64,000 nt of DNA from Lachnospiraceae bacterium. GTDB taxonomy: Bacteria; Bacillota; Clostridia; Lachnospirales; Lachnospiraceae. The stretch spans positions 124,001 through 188,000 of the forward strand of contig SVFD01000001.1 of assembly GCA_015057025.1 (NCBI GenBank), read 5' to 3'. How positions within the stretch are numbered: the stretch's first letter is position 1; each line of letters begins with the position of its first letter. Shown in pieces: positions 50,541 to 58,519 of the stretch. The notes under the pieces were generated by a model that was given only the letters and a program-made list of their open reading frames with translations, was not told the DNA's origin and did no database searches. A program made the translations under genes and the position numbers.

Positions 50541-50862
50541 TTATATGAATATAGCGTACAAATTTGTAATAATAGAAGACAAAGAAGAAGGCGGATTCAC
50601 AGGCTATTACCCCGAGTTAAGCGGTTGTATTACGTGCGCTGATACTATTGAAGAATTGATGGTAATGGCAGAAGATGCGAAAAGGGAATGGATTGAAAAC
50701 GGTATAAAAGATGGCATTATAATCCCGGAACCGCCCAATTACTCCGGCCAATTTAAATTGAGGGTTCCGAAAACTCTCCATAAGCATCTTGCCGAAAAGG
50801 CAGAGATGGAAGGAGTAAGTATGAATCAATATTGTGTGAGCATTCTTTCGAAGTACGCTTAA
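50524..50862 (+). CDS. hicB: HicB-family antitoxin
   Basis: The protein has 112 residues. The partial RNase-H-like domain contains GGFTGYYPELSGCITCADTI, EELMVMAEDAKREWI and IPEPPNYSGQF. The C-terminal ribbon-helix-helix (LRVPKTLHKHLAEKAEMEGV, SMNQYCVSILSKYA) binds DNA and allows autorepression. It neutralises HicA. AGAGGAGAATAAG precedes the ATG inside the end of hicA. Confidence 0.93.
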   Translation: MKTLDDYMNIAYKFVIIEDKEEGGFTGYYPELSGCITCADTIEELMVMAEDAKREWIENGIKDGIIIPEPPNYSGQFKLRVPKTLHKHLAEKAEMEGVSMNQYCVSILSKYA

Positions 50863-50894
50863 TCAAGAAATTTTTGGTTTTTTATAAAAAAAAA

Positions 50895-50923
50895 TTGATT
50901 TCTGATAATGAACTGATTATAAT
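50895..50923 (+). promoter_or_regulatory. SigmaA promoter of guaA
   Basis: TTGATT (50895-50900) and TATAAT (50918-50923) are 17 bp apart, 46 bases before the guaA ATG. There is no room for a purine riboswitch. Confidence 0.65.
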
Positions 50924-50969
50924 AAGTTTTGTCAAAAAACAATCTTATATGATTTTAGGAGGAAAAACC

Positions 50970-51953
50970 ATGGATTCAAACAAGAGACCTGATACAATGG
51001 AGCGTATCACAACTCCTGCTTTGGCAGACAAGTTCATTGAAGAACAGGTTGCCGCTGTGCGTGCACAGGTTGGCGACAAGAAAGTTTTATTAGCACTCTC
51101 AGGCGGTGTAGACAGCTCTGTAGTTGCCGCACTTTTAATTAAGGCTATCGGCAAGCAGCTGGTATGTGTACACGTAAACCATGGTTTAATGCGTAAGGGC
51201 GAAAGCGAGCAGGTAATCGAAGTATTCCGCAATCAGCTTGACGCAAACCTTATTTATATTGATGCAACAGACCGCTTCCTGGACAAGCTTGCAGGCGTTG
51301 CAGAACCCGAAAAGAAACGTAAAATCATCGGTGAGGAATTCGTTCGTGTATTCGAAGAAGAGTCCGGAAAAGTAGAAGGAATTTCTTTCCTTGCACAGGG
51401 AACCATTTATCCCGATATTTTGGAATCAGATGGTGTTAAGGCACACCACAATGTAGGTGGACTTCCTGAAGACTTCAAGTTCGAAGGTCTTGTAGAACCT
51501 GTTAAATTACTCTTCAAGGACGAGGTTCGTGTGGTAGGTAAGGCACTTGGCCTCCCTGCAGAAATGGTCGACCGTCAGCCGTTCCCCGGCCCTGGACTTG
51601 GCGTTCGTTGTACCGGTGCTATCACAAGAGACCGTTTACACGCACTTCGTGAATCAGATGCAATCCTTCGCGAAGAATTCGTAAAAGCAGGCTTAGATAA
51701 GGAAATCTGGCAGTTCTTCACAGTAGTGCCCGATATCACTTCTACCGGTGTAAAAGATGGCAAGCGCCTTGATTACTGGCCTGTCATCATCCGTGCCGTA
51801 AACACAGTAGATGCTATGCACTGTACCGTGCCTCGCATTGACTGGGATATTTTAGAGAAGATTACAAATCGTATTTTGAGCGAGGTTGATGGAGTTTGTA
51901 GAGTTTGTTATGATATGTCTCCGAAGCCGATTGCTACAATTGAGTGGGAATAA
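50970..51953 (+). CDS. guaA: GMP synthase ATP-pyrophosphatase part, without glutaminase domain
   Basis: This 327-residue protein starts almost directly at the ATP-pyrophosphatase domain. The PP-loop is KVLLALSGGVDSSVVAALL, followed by QPFPGPGLGVRCTGAITRDR and the dimerisation domain ending in YDMSPKPIATIEWE, all diagnostic of GuaA. It aminates XMP to GMP. The usual N-terminal class I glutamine amidotransferase (about 190 residues) is absent, and hicB lies immediately upstream. A separate subunit may supply ammonia, as in archaea, or free ammonia is used. TTAGGAGGAAAAACC precedes the ATG at 50970. Confidence 0.92.
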   Translation: MDSNKRPDTMERITTPALADKFIEEQVAAVRAQVGDKKVLLALSGGVDSSVVAALLIKAIGKQLVCVHVNHGLMRKGESEQVIEVFRNQLDANLIYIDATDRFLDKLAGVAEPEKKRKIIGEEFVRVFEEESGKVEGISFLAQGTIYPDILESDGVKAHHNVGGLPEDFKFEGLVEPVKLLFKDEVRVVGKALGLPAEMVDRQPFPGPGLGVRCTGAITRDRLHALRESDAILREEFVKAGLDKEIWQFFTVVPDITSTGVKDGKRLDYWPVIIRAVNTVDAMHCTVPRIDWDILEKITNRILSEVDGVCRVCYDMSPKPIATIEWE

Positions 51954-51963
51954 TCGCGACTGG

Positions 51964-52094
51964 CTACAAGCCGAGCAAATAGGCGAAATAATCGTGGAAG
52001 AGTGCTTGCATTCTTCCACGTATTTTTTTGCCTATTTATTGGGCGCCAGCTCGCGTACGAGCGACGTTGTCGCGAGTTCGCGCTCGGGTTGTAG
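51964..52094. repeat. Long nested palindrome, copy E
   Basis: CTACAAGCCGAGC (51964-51976) pairs with GCTCGGGTTGTAG (52082-52094), 12 of 13. AAATAGGC pairs with GCCTATTT (51977-51984, 52030-52037). The right part has a GC-rich core with GCGCCAGCTCGCGTACGAGC, resembling the start of the unit in copy D. It encloses the terminator of guaA. Confidence 0.65.
51993..52029 (+). terminator. Intrinsic terminator of guaA
   Basis: CGTGGAAGA (51993-52001) pairs with TCTTCCACG (52012-52020), followed by TATTTTTTT, 40 bases after the guaA stop. Confidence 0.85.
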
Positions 52095-52105
52095 TAACAT
52101 AAGTT

Positions 52106-52150
52106 GAGCCAAGAAATGCGGATTTTACGGCGTTTCTTGGCTCTTGTTTT
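52106..52150 (+). terminator. Second hairpin terminator downstream of guaA
   Basis: GAGCCAAGAAA (52106-52116) pairs with TTTCTTGGCTC (52133-52143), followed by TTGTTTTT. It may protect the minus-strand genes beyond from read-through. Confidence 0.75.
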
Positions 52151-52201
52151 TGGGTGTGACAATTAAATGACAATAATTTTGGGAAATATTTAATATGATT
52201 C

Positions 52202-52882
52202 TTAATTTGAAGACGAAGAATCTTCTTTTGCATAAAAGAGTTTTATTTGTCTCATGTCATATATAAATTCATTGTATTTATTATAATCAATGTAGAGAAG
52301 TTCCTTTATGGTAGGTGTCAATAAAAAGATGAGTGAAAAAACAAGCAATACTAAAGTTATAGCTTGAGCTGCCATGATAATCATTTCGTCTTGAGTAGCT
52401 GCATCACCAATTTTTTGTGCAACAAAGGCGATAATAGGAATAATAATGGCACCTAATGTTTTAAGTGGTTTTTTCAATGGTGCTAGATAATCACAATGAA
52501 TTTGTGCATGTTTAGCTTCGTCTATTAGCATATCAAGCGCTTCAAAATTGTGAATGTCAATTTTATATTTAGTTAACACCTCAATAACCATTTTCATTCT
52601 GCTTTCAGAATAAGGTGTATAGTGCTCGTCAAGCATTACTTCAAGATTGCTTTTTAGGGAATCAATTATAATAAAAATTATAAATGAAAGGGCTCCTAAC
52701 GCTATTGGGATATATGAGGCTAAAGTTAGTTTGAACAGTAATAAAATGCCACTAACAATAGCACTTGCAAAAAAGATGATTACAAAAATCTTTCGGTAAA
52801 GAGGGAGCTTGGTAAAAGGGATAGTACTCTTTATGCCTTTTAACCCAATTTTATAGCTAATAAATAAATCACAAAATCTCAT
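52202..52882 (-). CDS. Membrane protein with paired hydrophobic segments, unknown
   Basis: The protein has about 226 residues. Hydrophobic helices lie at about 28-70 (IFVIIFFASAIVSGILLLF, YIPIALGALSFIIFIIIDSL) and about 140-200 (LGAIIIPIIAFVAQKIG, TLVLLVFSLIFLLTPTI). A cytosolic helical stretch lies between (ALDMLIDEAKHAQIHCDYLA). AAAGGA lies about 10 bases before the ATG at 52882; an ATG nine bases earlier is too close to that site. No known family. It is the last gene of a three-gene minus-strand cluster next to a restriction pair. Confidence 0.6.
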   Translation of the reverse strand: MRFCDLFISYKIGLKGIKSTIPFTKLPLYRKIFVIIFFASAIVSGILLLFKLTLASYIPIALGALSFIIFIIIDSLKSNLEVMLDEHYTPYSESRMKMVIEVLTKYKIDIHNFEALDMLIDEAKHAQIHCDYLAPLKKPLKTLGAIIIPIIAFVAQKIGDAATQDEMIIMAAQAITLVLLVFSLIFLLTPTIKELLYIDYNKYNEFIYDMRQIKLFYAKEDSSSSN

Positions 52883-52915
52883 ATGTATCATATCCTTTCT
52901 TTGGAATGTATTAAT

Positions 52916-53647
52916 TTAAAAAAGTGATTTCAACAATTCAAATAAAAATGATGACAATACATTCATCATAATGGTACTAATAACAGTAATGGTAATAGAT
53001 AAGAGAGGTTTTCTTTTTACAAAATCAATAATTCTGTAAAAGAGTAATTTCTTAAATGATTTAAATTCTTTGTTTAGGAGAGGAACAAATTCTTTATCTA
53101 CTGCTGTTGATTCAATTTTGGCAATACAAGAAGGACATAAACTGGGCATACCATATTTTATAGCAATATCTCGTTTTAATCCGCACATATCAAATAAGCA
53201 GTTTCGAGTATCATCATGTAGAAAATAATCTTCATTAACTTCATGTAAAGCTGCAACTTGAACTATTTCTTTTAAAACAATGCCGTGTATATAGTTGAAG
53301 ATATCAACATTCTCTTCATTAAAGATTGATTCTACTTGGTAAAATGAACATAAAACCGTTTTTGAATCAAAAAGTGATAAATCCCTAGTAAAATAATTGC
53401 ATTCGATAGGACTATCGATAAAACATAAGCAAAGATCGACACTGTTATTATCAATTTTGCTTGAAGTAAGAAGTTGGCAGATACATTTATCAGAATAACC
53501 CCATTCAAGATCGCAGGATGGAAGTTGTTTGATTTCTATACAGTTTGTAATTTCAAATAATTTGCTTGAATATTTTTGCAGTTTTTCTATTTTGTCAAGA
53601 TAACGTTGATAACCAAGTAAACATATTTGGATTTTAAACTTTTTCAT
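52916..53647 (-). CDS. Unknown protein with C-terminal membrane anchor
   Basis: The protein has 243 residues. The first 200 are cytosolic and contain several cysteines, including CDLEWGYSDKCICQLL and GMPSLCPSCIAKIES, the last a possible zinc-knuckle remnant. LCLCFIDSPIECNYFTRDLS lies in the middle. A single C-terminal membrane helix follows (PLLSITITVISTIMMNVLSS). AAAGGAG lies upstream of the ATG. It precedes the paired-helix membrane protein by 33 bases. I do not recognise it; position in a defence-like cluster suggests an effector or sensor. Confidence 0.55.
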   Translation of the reverse strand: MKKFKIQICLLGYQRYLDKIEKLQKYSSKLFEITNCIEIKQLPSCDLEWGYSDKCICQLLTSSKIDNNSVDLCLCFIDSPIECNYFTRDLSLFDSKTVLCSFYQVESIFNEENVDIFNYIHGIVLKEIVQVAALHEVNEDYFLHDDTRNCLFDMCGLKRDIAIKYGMPSLCPSCIAKIESTAVDKEFVPLLNKEFKSFKKLLFYRIIDFVKRKPLLSITITVISTIMMNVLSSFLFELLKSLF

Positions 53648-53717
53648 TCGATAAGTACTCCTTTGTAAATAATAGTCTGTGGTTTGGTGATAGTATTTGA
53701 ATGTTTAATGCAAGTAT

Positions 53718-54413
53718 TTATTCTTTCTTCGGTTTCCTTTTTCTCTTCACATAAGAGAAATCAGGAAACAAGTCTTTTAACATCTCAGCGGTTTCCACAG
53801 CGTCTTCATCTTCATTCACATTCTGAACCATTAACTGGTCGTCATCATCAAGATTCAACGAAACTGTGTATTCTTTATCCGATTCTATCGGATTCATCGG
53901 GAATTTTATCTCTTTGAGATAGTATTCCGATTCTGTTATTTCGCCATCTTCTAATCTGTCTCTTAAGCGTGCCCAATACTCAACCATCTTTCGGAAGTTA
54001 TCAAGGTCTTCCTGCGGGCGAGGTCCGGTGCTTGAAAGTCTTTCTTCAAATTTGAAAGTCAATTCCCCATCTTTCATAGTAGGGCGTAGTCCGTATGCCC
54101 ACTCGATATCAAATAGTACATGAAGTGCACTGAATATATTTGCAACATCTGGGTCAGATAACGTATAAAAGCTGACATTGAGGTTATTGGTTATATTCAA
54201 TAGTATTGCCGCATCTGGATATCTGTTCCCAAGTTCATAGTTGCGGATGGTGGATTCATTTAAACCGTATTTATCCACTAATTCCTTTTGCGTCTTATCA
54301 GATGTGATTCTAAAGTTTCTAAGCAAATAGCCTACCCGGCTAGTGAAATTTATAATTATAAATTTTTGCTTGCACAAGTAGTAGGTTTTAGTTTTTGGCA
54401 ACAGTAAAGGCAT
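53718..54413 (-). CDS. XRE-family regulator with long C-terminal domain
   Basis: The protein has up to 231 residues. An HTH_3 domain lies at about 30-85 (GYLLRNFRITSDKTQKELVD, KYGLNESTIRNYELGNRYPD). An acidic C-terminal region follows and then a basic tail (SYVKRKRKPKKE). The first 25 residues are atypical and the start is uncertain: no clear ribosome binding site precedes 54413. It lies between the two unknown membrane-protein genes, 70 bases away on the same strand, and the divergent methyltransferase, and probably regulates one or both. Confidence 0.7.
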   Translation of the reverse strand: MPLLLPKTKTYYLCKQKFIIINFTSRVGYLLRNFRITSDKTQKELVDKYGLNESTIRNYELGNRYPDAAILLNITNNLNVSFYTLSDPDVANIFSALHVLFDIEWAYGLRPTMKDGELTFKFEERLSSTGPRPQEDLDNFRKMVEYWARLRDRLEDGEITESEYYLKEIKFPMNPIESDKEYTVSLNLDDDDQLMVQNVNEDEDAVETAEMLKDLFPDFSYVKRKRKPKKE

Positions 54414-54630
54414 ATAATATAATCATATATAGTATAACAGCAATAGTATAAAAAAGAAATATAGATTAATAAACGCTGCGTTAGATTTACTCAAGAATAG
54501 AAGAATTTAGATATATATGATATAATTATATATAAGACAGATAAAAACGGGTTGTGCTTTCTTTATAGTCCCCTAAATCGGACATCCCTTACTATAGTAT
54601 TATCCCCATAATACTACGGAGGTGCCCGAG

Positions 54631-55551
54631 ATGACATTGGCAGAAAAAATATTCAATTGTTTTAAACAACAAGAGTCCTTCACCCTGAATGACGCATATC
54701 AGATGAATAATGAGAAACCGCATGAAACGATTCGTGCTAGGATATATGAGAATCTGGGAATTCGTTTTGAGAGAATAGCAAAAGGAATATATAAAACGCT
54801 TGATGCGGAAGAAACGTGCATTCTTTTAGAAGGTGATGGCAGAGATTTATCCATGCTTGCAGATAATAGTGTTGATTGTATTTTTACTGATCATCCCTGG
54901 CTGGATTTGAAATCGAACAAAGGTGGAACCAGAGCCTTTGCCGAGTATGATTGTTTTAAGTACACGTTGGAAGATTTTAAGGAGAAAGCGAGAGTACTTA
55001 AGGAAGGCTGTTTCTTGGTGGAGATACTTCCGGCAGAGAATGAAAATAATTACGAATATTTATATCAGATCAAACAATATGCAAAAGAAGCAGGATTTAT
55101 TTACTATTCAAAGGTGCCTTGGAAAAAAGGAACTTTTGTTAGTAATACCGGGCGAAAGGCAAAAAATACTCAGGATGTTATGATTTTTTCGAAGGGAAAA
55201 GCAAGAAATATGCGGTATGATAAGAAGAAATCTGACATTACAGGTATTGATTGCTATATGAGTGGATGCAACGGTATGTTACCAACGATGTTTGATGTAC
55301 AACCTGTGTCAAAGAATAAGAAGATACATCAAAGCGAGTTACCCTTAGCGTTGTGTGAACAAATACTGCAATATGTTACATATGAGGGAGAAGTTGTACT
55401 AGATTCGTTTGTGGGTAGTGGTGTAATTGGTGAAGTTGCCTTGAATATAAAGCGAAACTGTATATTAATTGAGATATTACGAGAAAATATTGAGAAGATT
55501 AAAAAGAGGTTTGAAAATAATACAATGTTCAAACCGATAATGGAGTTCTAA
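54631..55551 (+). CDS. DNA methyltransferase (beta-type order) paired with a DpnI homologue
   Basis: The protein has 306 residues. An N-terminal winged-helix-like region (ESFTLNDAYQMNNEKPHETI) precedes the catalytic motif IV, here TDHPW in SVDCIFTDHPWLDLKS instead of the usual (D/N/S)PP(Y/W). The SAM motif DSFVGSGVIGEVALNIKRN lies near the C-terminus, the beta order of motifs. The target base and site are unknown. GGAGG lies eight bases before the ATG at 54631. The DpnI-like gene begins one base after the stop, so the two form an operon. Confidence 0.82.
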   Translation: MTLAEKIFNCFKQQESFTLNDAYQMNNEKPHETIRARIYENLGIRFERIAKGIYKTLDAEETCILLEGDGRDLSMLADNSVDCIFTDHPWLDLKSNKGGTRAFAEYDCFKYTLEDFKEKARVLKEGCFLVEILPAENENNYEYLYQIKQYAKEAGFIYYSKVPWKKGTFVSNTGRKAKNTQDVMIFSKGKARNMRYDKKKSDITGIDCYMSGCNGMLPTMFDVQPVSKNKKIHQSELPLALCEQILQYVTYEGEVVLDSFVGSGVIGEVALNIKRNCILIEILRENIEKIKKRFENNTMFKPIMEF

Positions 55552-55552
55552 T

Positions 55553-56320
55553 ATGAATCTACAAATGGATGCAGGAATTGCTTCGGCATATAATAGTAAT
55601 TCGCAAAAAATAAGAGTAATTACAGAACATTGGGTAGGCGATAATTTGTTTTGCCCATATTGCGGAAGTGCATACATAAGTCACTTTGAAAATAACAGAC
55701 CGGTAGCAGATTTTTATTGCCCTAAGTGTGCAGAAGAATATGAATTAAAGAGTAAGAACGCGTCTATAAGTAATAAAGTTACTGATGGTGCTTATGACAC
55801 TATGATACAGCGAATAAATGCAGTGAATAATCCTAATTTTTTCTTTATTCAATATGGCAAAGCGGATTTGCGAGTAAAAAATTTGGTAATGGTTCCGAAG
55901 CATTTCTTTGTTCCTGATATTATTGAAAAAAGAAAGCCACTTGCAGAAACGGCGAGAAGAGCAGGCTGGGTAGGTTGTAATATTGTGTTAAAGAATATTC
56001 CTGATGAGGGAAGAATTTATATTGTTAAGAACGAAATTGAGCAGCCTATAAAAAGTGTAATTGCAAAAGTAGAAAAAACAGATTTTATTAAGCAATACAA
56101 TCTGAATGCGCGTGGCTGGATTTTGGATGTGTTAAATTGTGTCAATATGATTGAAGATTCAGAATTTACATTAAATCAGATGTATCAGTTTGAGCAGTTA
56201 TTGGCACCGAAGTATCCTAATAACCATCACATCAAAGATAAAATTCGTCAGCAGTTACAGATATTGAGGGATAAAGGAATTTTAGAGTTTTTAGGAAATG
56301 GACGATATAGAAAAATTTAA
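55553..56320 (+). CDS. DpnI-like methyl-directed type IIM restriction endonuclease
   Basis: This 255-residue protein resembles DpnI along its whole length. It has SNSQKIRVITEHWV, the zinc site CPYCGSAYISHFENNRPVAD with CPKC, the PD-(D/E)xK residues around VADFYCPKCAEEYELKSKNA, then NNPNFFFIQYGK and ARRAGWVGCNI. The C-terminal winged helix NNHHIKDKIRQQLQILRDKG, shared with DpnI, reads methyladenine. DpnI cuts G-m6A-TC only when methylated. Unlike the known dpn cassettes, a methyltransferase gene directly precedes it. GGAG lies upstream of the ATG. Confidence 0.93.
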   Translation: MNLQMDAGIASAYNSNSQKIRVITEHWVGDNLFCPYCGSAYISHFENNRPVADFYCPKCAEEYELKSKNASISNKVTDGAYDTMIQRINAVNNPNFFFIQYGKADLRVKNLVMVPKHFFVPDIIEKRKPLAETARRAGWVGCNIVLKNIPDEGRIYIVKNEIEQPIKSVIAKVEKTDFIKQYNLNARGWILDVLNCVNMIEDSEFTLNQMYQFEQLLAPKYPNNHHIKDKIRQQLQILRDKGILEFLGNGRYRKI

Positions 56321-56347
56321 AGTGCGATTGCGATTGAATAAGCACAC

Positions 56348-56388
56348 AACCCTGAACTCTTGTTTGATACAAGAGTTCGGGGTTTTTA
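56348..56388 (+). terminator. Intrinsic terminator after the DpnI-like gene
   Basis: AACCCTGAACTCTTG pairs with CAAGAGTTCGGGGTT (56348-56362, 56370-56384), followed by TTT. Confidence 0.85.
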
Positions 56389-56426
56389 TATACCGTTATG
56401 TCCGCATTTTAACTGCTATCTTCTTA

Positions 56427-57653
56427 CTACTCAAACTTCAACTCAATAGCATCGTCGCTGTAAACGTTAACAGGATTCAAATTTTCATCATATGTTACCA
56501 AAGTCATACGAAGTGTATCAGGTTGTGTATAAAGTTGGAGTGCTTCATATTCATACAGGTTCATATAGCGACCGTCTTCCAGCAGAATAGGATCGTGAAT
56601 ATAACCGCCGGCGTTTCCTGTGAAGGATTCGAGACCGGGCACATCAAACTGTACGCCCCACAACCAACCTACGCCTTTGCCACCGTTCTTAGGTGCTTCG
56701 GGGGTAATGTATTCGACATCAATATAAATTGCGGTAGCTGTGCAGATGGCGCTTCGAATTCTTATTTCATAGTCGTCAAAAACAAATTCAGTGGGACCGT
56801 TATATACGCGTGCCGTATCGTCTAATTTGTCCTGCTCCAGAGTGAAATTAAGAGAGAAACTTTCGGCAATCTCGAAGTCGCCTGATGCCAATAATTCTTC
56901 GGCGTATCCTCTTTCGGAGATGGGAATATCGCATACAATACCCATTCCATCAACGGGAATATATCCTTCAGAGCGTAGTCGTGTAGCCTCAGTCTGCAAA
57001 CCCTCGCTTGAACTCTCAGCAGTTATAACAGCAAAGGGAGCCGTTGCACGCAGAACAATGAAATCCATACGGCATTCATTGCTGTCGTTTTCCGGTAACT
57101 CACCAAGTGCCATACACTCTGTGGTTCCGGTCTCGAGGATAAAGTTAGTATAGTTGCTGGTAGTGCGCTGGTGTGTGCTTTCATTGCCGAAATATATGCC
57201 CTTACATATGATATAGAGGTCTTCGTGTTCGTTGAGATTTTCTATTGTCCAGTTAAGAGCGTAAGTTTCGCCGATACTGTCGTACAGAGCTTCGTTTACA
57301 GTGAAGCAAACATTTTCACCCTCGTACAGGCTGCTTGTAATTTTGTCGTTATTTTGGCTTTGTGGCTCTAAAGTCTGAATGCCATCGGTAATATTTGTAT
57401 TTGTTGTATTACCATCTGAAAAAAGATGAATGATGCCTAACTTGTCAGCGGCTGCCGCTACGGTGACTGATGCCAAAAGACAACCAATTACGGTAAAAGC
57501 CACAACCGGCGCTTTTTTAAATTTCCTCTTCATGGTTACTTTTCCTTTCTTGCTGTTCATGATTCGCTGGGCAAGCCAAGGGTCTTCATGTAGTCCGGAT
57601 AATCGGCGGTCAATTGCGTTGCAGAAGAAATCTTTATGTGTTTTTTTGCTCAT
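56427..57653 (-). CDS. Membrane-anchored anti-sigma-like protein paired with ECF sigma factor
   Basis: The protein has 408 residues. A cytosolic N-terminus of about 45 residues (HKDFFCNAIDRRLSGLHEDP) precedes a membrane helix (PVVAFTVIGCLLASVTVAAA) and a large extracellular domain rich in beta strands, with no named family I can confirm. Topology and gene order fit the DUF4179-type partners of ECF sigma factors in clostridia, which hold the sigma factor through the N-terminus. AAAGGAG precedes the ATG at 57653; it overlaps the sigma gene by 20 bases. Confidence 0.75.
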   Translation of the reverse strand: MSKKTHKDFFCNAIDRRLSGLHEDPWLAQRIMNSKKGKVTMKRKFKKAPVVAFTVIGCLLASVTVAAAADKLGIIHLFSDGNTTNTNITDGIQTLEPQSQNNDKITSSLYEGENVCFTVNEALYDSIGETYALNWTIENLNEHEDLYIICKGIYFGNESTHQRTTSNYTNFILETGTTECMALGELPENDSNECRMDFIVLRATAPFAVITAESSSEGLQTEATRLRSEGYIPVDGMGIVCDIPISERGYAEELLASGDFEIAESFSLNFTLEQDKLDDTARVYNGPTEFVFDDYEIRIRSAICTATAIYIDVEYITPEAPKNGGKGVGWLWGVQFDVPGLESFTGNAGGYIHDPILLEDGRYMNLYEYEALQLYTQPDTLRMTLVTYDENLNPVNVYSDDAIELKFE

Positions 57654-58170
57654 AAAATTCACTCCTTTCAATGCTTTTACGAAGTTTATCCTTGGCTCGT
57701 TTCAGCCGCCCGGAAACAGAAGACTGAGAAATGCCAAGCAAATCTGAAATTTCTATCGTGCTTATATCTTGATAATAGTAGAGAAGTATGACTTCTCGCA
57801 GTTTGCGTGGAAGATTCATTACCGCAAGGGTAAGAACTTCATCGTGTTCCTCAAGTTCAGTAGAAGGTTCAGGTAACATATCCGGTGTAACCTCATAAGA
57901 TACAAAACGATACCAACTTGAGTGATTCATATCTCGGCAGGTGTTTATGGCTATTTTCATAATCCATGTCTTCTCGCTACATTGTCCTTGAAATGAATCA
58001 AGACTTCGGTAAACCTTGAGTAAAGTTTCCTGCACGGCATCCTCAGCCAACGATTGGTCGCGCAAGTGGAGATAGCACATTTTTAGGAGCGACAGCTGAT
58101 ACTGATCTACTATGCGTTCAAATATGATATTTCGCTCCGCTATTTTGTCCGGATCCTTGACGTTGTTCAT
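57634..58170 (-). CDS. ECF-type RNA polymerase sigma factor
   Basis: The protein has 178 residues. Region 2 is clear (CYLHLRDQSLAEDAVQETLL, KVYRSLDSFQG, KTWIMKIAINTCRDM), as is region 4 (LPRKLREVILLYYYQDISTI, EISDLLGISQSSVSGRLKRA). AAGGAGGTGTGAAGC precedes the ATG at 58170; a GTG nine bases earlier is too close to the site. The membrane protein that follows is the likely regulator. The trigger signal is probably extracellular. Confidence 0.93.
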   Translation of the reverse strand: MNNVKDPDKIAERNIIFERIVDQYQLSLLKMCYLHLRDQSLAEDAVQETLLKVYRSLDSFQGQCSEKTWIMKIAINTCRDMNHSSWYRFVSYEVTPDMLPEPSTELEEHDEVLTLAVMNLPRKLREVILLYYYQDISTIEISDLLGISQSSVSGRLKRAKDKLRKSIERSEFYEQKNT

Positions 58171-58519
58171 GTGCTTCACACCTCCTTACACTTATATAGA
58201 CGAATAAGAATCGGAAAATATCGTACAAAGGATAAAAATATAATATTTTTTCAATAAAAGCAACCCTGCTTATTGTAAAATTTTAAGGTCTTAATGTTTA
58301 AATAAAATAAACTTGAATACTTAAAAAAAGCAATGCAGATAAGTAGGAGAGCTAAAATTATGAAAATAAAACAGCCTATCTTTATGATTGTGATGCTAAT
58401 AAGCACGCTAAGCCGTGCTTTTTCCTTTACAGAAATTGTGAACAAGTCTATAATAAAACCAATAGCAATTACGGGGATTTTATGCTGTTTACAGCGAATA
58501 CAAATGTGGGGGAATATAT
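58171..58519. other. Intergenic region between the sigma factor and the AAA ATPase
   Basis: This is an AT-rich divergent region. CGTC upstream of the sigma gene (minus strand, near 58190) could be an ECF-type -10, without a convincing -35. On the plus strand, AAGCACG (58401-58407) and CGTGCTT (58414-58420), followed by TTTCC, form a terminator-like hairpin. A frame from 58363 has a possible ribosome binding site but runs through that hairpin and looks non-coding. Confidence 0.4.
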
